Assembly (NCBI GenBank): GCA_964507825.1
Contig: CAZDQM010000071.1
Span: 1 to 64,000, forward strand
Direction: 5' to 3'
From: JAWVZS01 sp964507825
GTDB taxonomy: Archaea > Thermoproteota > Nitrososphaeria > Nitrososphaerales > Nitrosopumilaceae
Length of the DNA stretch: 64,000 bases
The notes under the pieces are model-generated. The model was not told where the DNA came from, made no database searches, and was given only the letters and a program-made list of their open reading frames with translations. Position numbers and translations under genes: made by a program. This document shows positions 60,801-64,000 of this stretch, in pieces; within the stretch, counting starts at the first letter, position 1; the number at the start of each line of letters is the position of its first letter.

Positions 60801-61058
60801 ATGGAAATACACGTATACGACACGTACGTAAAGGCCAAGGACGGCCACACCATGCACTTTGACGTAATCATGGACAAGAAGGATGACGACCAGGCAATCC
60901 AATATGCAAAGGAATGGCTGTCTACGATCGGAGAAGGTGAGTCAGAGGTGTCTGCCGAAGAGTGCCAGTTCTGTCACTCCCAAGGTGCGCCCAAGCCAAT
61001 CGCCAAGGTAATAGAAAAGCACGGATACTATATCCAAAAGATGGAAGGCTGTCCCTAG
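60801..61058 (+). CDS. DUF2024-family protein
   Basis: 85 residues. The start EIHVYDTYVKAKDGHTMHFD and the end IEKHGYYIQKMEGCP match DUF2024, a small alpha/beta family of unknown function found mainly in Bacteroidetes. The middle has a CQFCHSQG motif with two Cys and a His that could bind metal. It may have come by transfer from bacteria. Own promoter likely (ATTAAATAT near 60771). Confidence 0.8.
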   Translation: MEIHVYDTYVKAKDGHTMHFDVIMDKKDDDQAIQYAKEWLSTIGEGESEVSAEECQFCHSQGAPKPIAKVIEKHGYYIQKMEGCP

Positions 61059-61122
61059 GGCAAGTTGTACCTCCTTTCTTAATTTTTTCAAAGTTTTTTA
61101 ACGGCCACGATTCAGGTGTTTC

Positions 61123-61311
61123 ATGGGGATTCAATACTCAAGGCTGACTGTGGAGGGGGACAGGAAGACCGAATGGATATGCGGGTGCTATCAGACCACC
61201 GACGGATTCTTCAAGTTCTGCAGGAATCATGACGTGACCCTGACAAAGACGGTCAAGATGCAGCTAGACGAGCTCGACATGACGCTGGCAGTAGATGAAA
61301 AGTCCGGCTAG
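61123..61311 (+). CDS. Small Cys-containing protein
   Basis: 62 residues: MGIQYSRLTVEGDRKTEWIC followed by GCYQTTDGFFKFCRNHDVTL. The Cys and His (CGCY...FCRNH) could form a small metal site. Strand-rich. It ends 4 bp inside the convergent hppA. No family recognised, though the pattern looks like a rubredoxin-like or zinc knuckle. Confidence 0.6.
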   Translation: MGIQYSRLTVEGDRKTEWICGCYQTTDGFFKFCRNHDVTLTKTVKMQLDELDMTLAVDEKSG

Positions 61312-63359
61312 AGTGCAATGATTGCAACGAATGCAGATACAAAGACTATTGCAACCGTGTTTAACAGCTTTATTACAGTGTTGAGTGCCGGGCCGGCAGT
61401 ATCCTTGTACGGGTCGCCGATAATGTCGCCGACGACTGCAACCTTGTGCTCCTCAGAACCCTTTTGACCCCTCATCTCTACAAGCTTTTTTGCATTATCC
61501 CATGCGCCGCCGGTGTTTGCTAGGTGGTATGCCAAAAATATCCCGGTGACGACGGAGCCCATCAGCAACCCGGCCACCGCGGTCGGTCCAAGCAGTACCC
61601 CAAGTATTATCGGCGAGATGATTGCAATGATTGCGGACTTCCACAGCTCCTTTATCGATGCAACGGTTGCAATGTCTACGCACCGGGCATAATCTGGCTT
61701 GGACTTGCCGGTAAGGATATCAGGATCAGCCTTGAACTGCCTGCGCACCTCGTCGACCATCTTGCCGGCGGCCCGAGACACGCCGTTGATTAACTGTCCA
61801 GTTATGATAAACGGAATCAGGCCTCCGACTAGCAGCCCCACGATTACGGCCGGGTTTGTCAGGCTGTAATCAAGATCCAGTAATCCTTCAAAGACGTGCG
61901 CCGCCTCGAACTGGAACGCCTGAATCATGGCCAGTGCGGCCAACGCGGCGCTTGCAATCGCAAATCCCTTGGTCACGGCCTTGGTCGTGTTTCCCACGGC
62001 ATCAATCTCGTCTGTCACCTTGCGATTTTCCTCCCCCATTCCAGTCATCTCGACTATTCCGCCCGCATTATCGGCAATGGGACCAAACGCGTCAATACTA
62101 AGTACGATTCCGGCAAGGCTCAGCATGGCCATCGCAGTAAGCGAGGTTCCAAATATCCCGTATAGTACCGGATCGGCGCCCTCCGGGGCGGCATTGGCAG
62201 ATATGGCAAAGGATACTATGATTGCAACCACCAACGCAATCATGAACGGTCCGGTCGACTGGAGTCCCTTTATGATCCCCATCAGTGTAAGTGATGCATA
62301 CCCCCATTTGGCAGATTCTGCAATCTCGTTGACCGGGCCGTACTTGTAGTTCGTGTACCGGTCGGTAATCTTTTGAATTATCGGTACGAGTGCCACCCCT
62401 ATCACAGTGGCTCCAAACAGCGCATATGCGGCAGGTGAATCACCTAGAAACTGGCTGGTGAGAAAGTAGTTCAGCCCGATGGCGATTCCCGCAGAGACGT
62501 AAAACGAGCGGTTAAGCGGCTTCATCACGTCGGTAACGTTGCCGGATCTTACAATTATTACGCCTATAATCGAGGCAATCATGCCGGACGCGCCGATTAG
62601 GATTGGGTAAAGGAAGAGTTCTGGCGCACCGATCAACGCGGCGATGAGCAAGGATGCAAGTATTGTGACAATGTATGATTCGTATACGTCAGAGCCCATG
62701 CCGGCGGCATCACCCACATTATCGCCCACGTTGTCTGCTATGGTTGCAGGATTTCTTGGATCATCTTCTGGAATGTTAGCCTCCACCTTGCCCACCAAGT
62801 CGGCACCCATGTCGGCAGCCTTTGTAAAGATCCCACCACCTATCCTGATGAATAATGCAATCAGGCTTGCGCCAATGCCGACTCCGGCAATCGTGATCGG
62901 GTCCGGATAGGCCAGGTACAGCCCCGTGATTGCCAGCAACGCCATGGCCGGGACCGCTAGTCCAACTGTTGCTCCCCCCCTAAATGCCATGGCAAACGTC
63001 CTGCCTAGTCCGGTACTGCTCAGGTTTGCGGCCCGCACCGCCGCCTTTACGGTGATTTTAAGCGATATTAGGCCCGCGACTGCAGACAATGCGGCGCCGA
63101 CTGCAAACGCAATCCCGTTTGACGGCTGTAAAAACGCCCCGATTACAACGGATAATCCGACTGCAACGGGTATGATTATCTTCATCTCCCTCTTTAGGAA
63201 TGCAGATGCGCCAACCCTGACCGCGTTTGAGATTTCAAGCATCTCCTTGGTACCAGGTTCCTGCTTAGAAATCCAAGCCGCCAAGCAGGCAGCAATAATA
63301 AAAGAGGCAATACCGGCGCCTATTGGAAGCGCCTCAGCAAGACCAATCTCCATTCCCAC
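61308..63359 (-). CDS. hppA: K+-independent membrane H+-pyrophosphatase
   Basis: 683 residues with about 16 TM helices. PPi site: DMGADLVGKVEANIPEDD and DNVGDNVGDAAGMGSD-type motifs; the C-terminal one is GDTIGDPYKDTAG-like (VGDIIGDPYKDTAGP). The residues that decide potassium need read GNTTKAVTKGFA, i.e. Lys and Thr as in K+-independent H+ pumps. It couples PPi hydrolysis to H+ export, saving energy from biosynthetic PPi. Soluble Ppa is also encoded in this window. Confidence 0.96.
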   Translation of the reverse strand: MGMEIGLAEALPIGAGIASFIIAACLAAWISKQEPGTKEMLEISNAVRVGASAFLKREMKIIIPVAVGLSVVIGAFLQPSNGIAFAVGAALSAVAGLISLKITVKAAVRAANLSSTGLGRTFAMAFRGGATVGLAVPAMALLAITGLYLAYPDPITIAGVGIGASLIALFIRIGGGIFTKAADMGADLVGKVEANIPEDDPRNPATIADNVGDNVGDAAGMGSDVYESYIVTILASLLIAALIGAPELFLYPILIGASGMIASIIGVIIVRSGNVTDVMKPLNRSFYVSAGIAIGLNYFLTSQFLGDSPAAYALFGATVIGVALVPIIQKITDRYTNYKYGPVNEIAESAKWGYASLTLMGIIKGLQSTGPFMIALVVAIIVSFAISANAAPEGADPVLYGIFGTSLTAMAMLSLAGIVLSIDAFGPIADNAGGIVEMTGMGEENRKVTDEIDAVGNTTKAVTKGFAIASAALAALAMIQAFQFEAAHVFEGLLDLDYSLTNPAVIVGLLVGGLIPFIITGQLINGVSRAAGKMVDEVRRQFKADPDILTGKSKPDYARCVDIATVASIKELWKSAIIAIISPIILGVLLGPTAVAGLLMGSVVTGIFLAYHLANTGGAWDNAKKLVEMRGQKGSEEHKVAVVGDIIGDPYKDTAGPALNTVIKLLNTVAIVFVSAFVAIIAL

Positions 63360-63569
63360 AGCCTGCCCCGTACTGTGAAATATAAATCATTGATGGCAAC
63401 CGGACTTTTTGTGCTTGTCCAGATCCTTTCCGTGCGGCGCCTTTTTTTGCCCGTTAGCAACAAAGCATTGCAGATTGTATATCGTACGGGTTTTCAGGAT
63501 GTCATACGGTACAAGCTGTCCTTTTTGGCCGCAGGGAATTCTAATTTCCCGCGGTGATGTCAGGGTGTT

Positions 63570-63956
63570 TTACGGCTCTAGCCTGTTTTTTCCCGTTGCC
63601 TTGTGTCTGTAAGGCGCAAACGTCTTCCCGCGCAGCCCCTGCCTGACTAGCCTGTTGAACCTCCTGCCATGGGAGAGATAGGGAAACCTCATGTGGATTA
63701 GTTCGTGTACAATGGTGTTTTCCAGTGTCCGTTCGTCCGGAATTTTTCGCACGTTTATGAAGATTAAATTGTGTTGCAGGTATGAAACCCCATAATACTT
63801 GTATGCCGATGTCCGGCGCCCCTCCGTCATCGTCCTTGGCGCATCAAGCACTTCCCTAGTACTCAGCAGTAACTGCGGCTCGGGAATTGAGAACCGGCGC
63901 GAATAGATCCCCGTCTTTTCAAGGATTTGCAGGCGCAGATCGGGTGTCAGCTTCAC
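63570..63956 (-). CDS. SprT/YgjP-like metallopeptidase
   Basis: 128 residues. HELIHMRFPYLSHG gives HExxH with a third His in the SHGRRF stretch, as in the SprT/DUF45 group. NLIFINVRKIPDERTLENTI precedes it. The basic C-terminus (RQGLRGKTFAPYRHKATGKN) suggests binding to nucleic acid. Complete within the window. The gap to hppA (63360-63569) shows no gene. Confidence 0.85.
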   Translation of the reverse strand: MKLTPDLRLQILEKTGIYSRRFSIPEPQLLLSTREVLDAPRTMTEGRRTSAYKYYGVSYLQHNLIFINVRKIPDERTLENTIVHELIHMRFPYLSHGRRFNRLVRQGLRGKTFAPYRHKATGKNRLEP

Positions 63957-64000
63957 GATTCCACATGTACAAACGGGCGTATAATGCCACGTGTCAAAAC

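Overview
The window is a stretch of an archaeal chromosome, most likely from an ammonia-oxidising archaeon (Nitrososphaerota/Thaumarchaeota). The archaeal signs are archaeal-type Pth2, TruD, ribosomal protein L40e, the EF-1 beta exchange factor, a CDC48-type double AAA+ ATPase, a geranylgeranyl reductase for archaeal lipids, an XPD/Rad3-like Fe-S helicase and TATA boxes 20-30 nt upstream of start codons with little leader. The thaumarchaeal signs are several plastocyanin-like copper proteins, an iron-ADH-family protein resembling the malonic/succinic semialdehyde reductase of the 3-hydroxypropionate/4-hydroxybutyrate cycle, stand-alone Lrp/AsnC ligand-binding domains, a bacterial-type uvrABC set, a heme O synthase, and K+-independent membrane pyrophosphatase next to soluble pyrophosphatase. 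Base composition is balanced rather than strongly AT-rich (not counted), which does not fit low-GC Nitrosopumilus; the genus is left open.

Layout. 1-6.8 kb: the 3' part of a cupredoxin with a 12-bp tandem repeat, then an overlapping uvrB-uvrA-uvrC operon on the minus strand. 6.9-10.3 kb: an accessory island with a 170-bp MITE, a membrane-anchored Mrr-type nuclease and a decayed 1.6-kb DDE insertion sequence sharing the MITE's ends. 10.3-26.7 kb: dense metabolism (FMN flavoprotein, F420/luciferase-like oxidoreductase, ABM monooxygenase + cupin, purN, MBL-fold nuclease, glycerate kinase, iron-ADH-like reductase, folD, formyl-THF cyclo-ligase, ileS, Dps-like ferritin, sucCD, L40e) and a tRNA-Val with an apparent intron. 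26.8-28.4 kb: gene-poor, with a second MITE. 28.4-37.5 kb: pyrophosphatase, oligoendopeptidase, spondin-domain protein, Fe-S helicase, pyruvoyl arginine decarboxylase, unusual peroxiredoxin, tRNA-Thr. 37.5-45.6 kb: DEAD-box RNA helicase, small conserved proteins, DoxX, a large thioredoxin-domain (YyaL-type) protein. 45.6-47.1 kb: gene-poor with pseudogene remains. 47.1-64 kb: zinc ADH, small zinc proteins, truD, streptogramin-lyase-like beta-propeller, pth2, GGR lipid reductase, Zn-ribbon, EF-1 beta, CDC48, ctaB, a 4-TM double cupredoxin, JAMM protease, DUF2024, hppA and a SprT-like metallopeptidase.

How it fits together. The core genes describe an aerobic autotroph: copper redox proteins and heme O synthesis for the respiratory chain, succinyl-CoA ligase and a semialdehyde reductase for carbon fixation, C1-folate enzymes beside purine synthesis, and two pyrophosphatases to remove PPi. 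The main novelty is in the gene-poor gaps: two MITE families, a hairpin-bearing dispersed repeat of about 80 bp with four copies, a recurring TAGGCACGAY motif confined to gaps and mobile elements, alternative RNA hairpins, and a set of CxxC microproteins under 60 residues. No CRISPR array, rRNA or prophage was seen.
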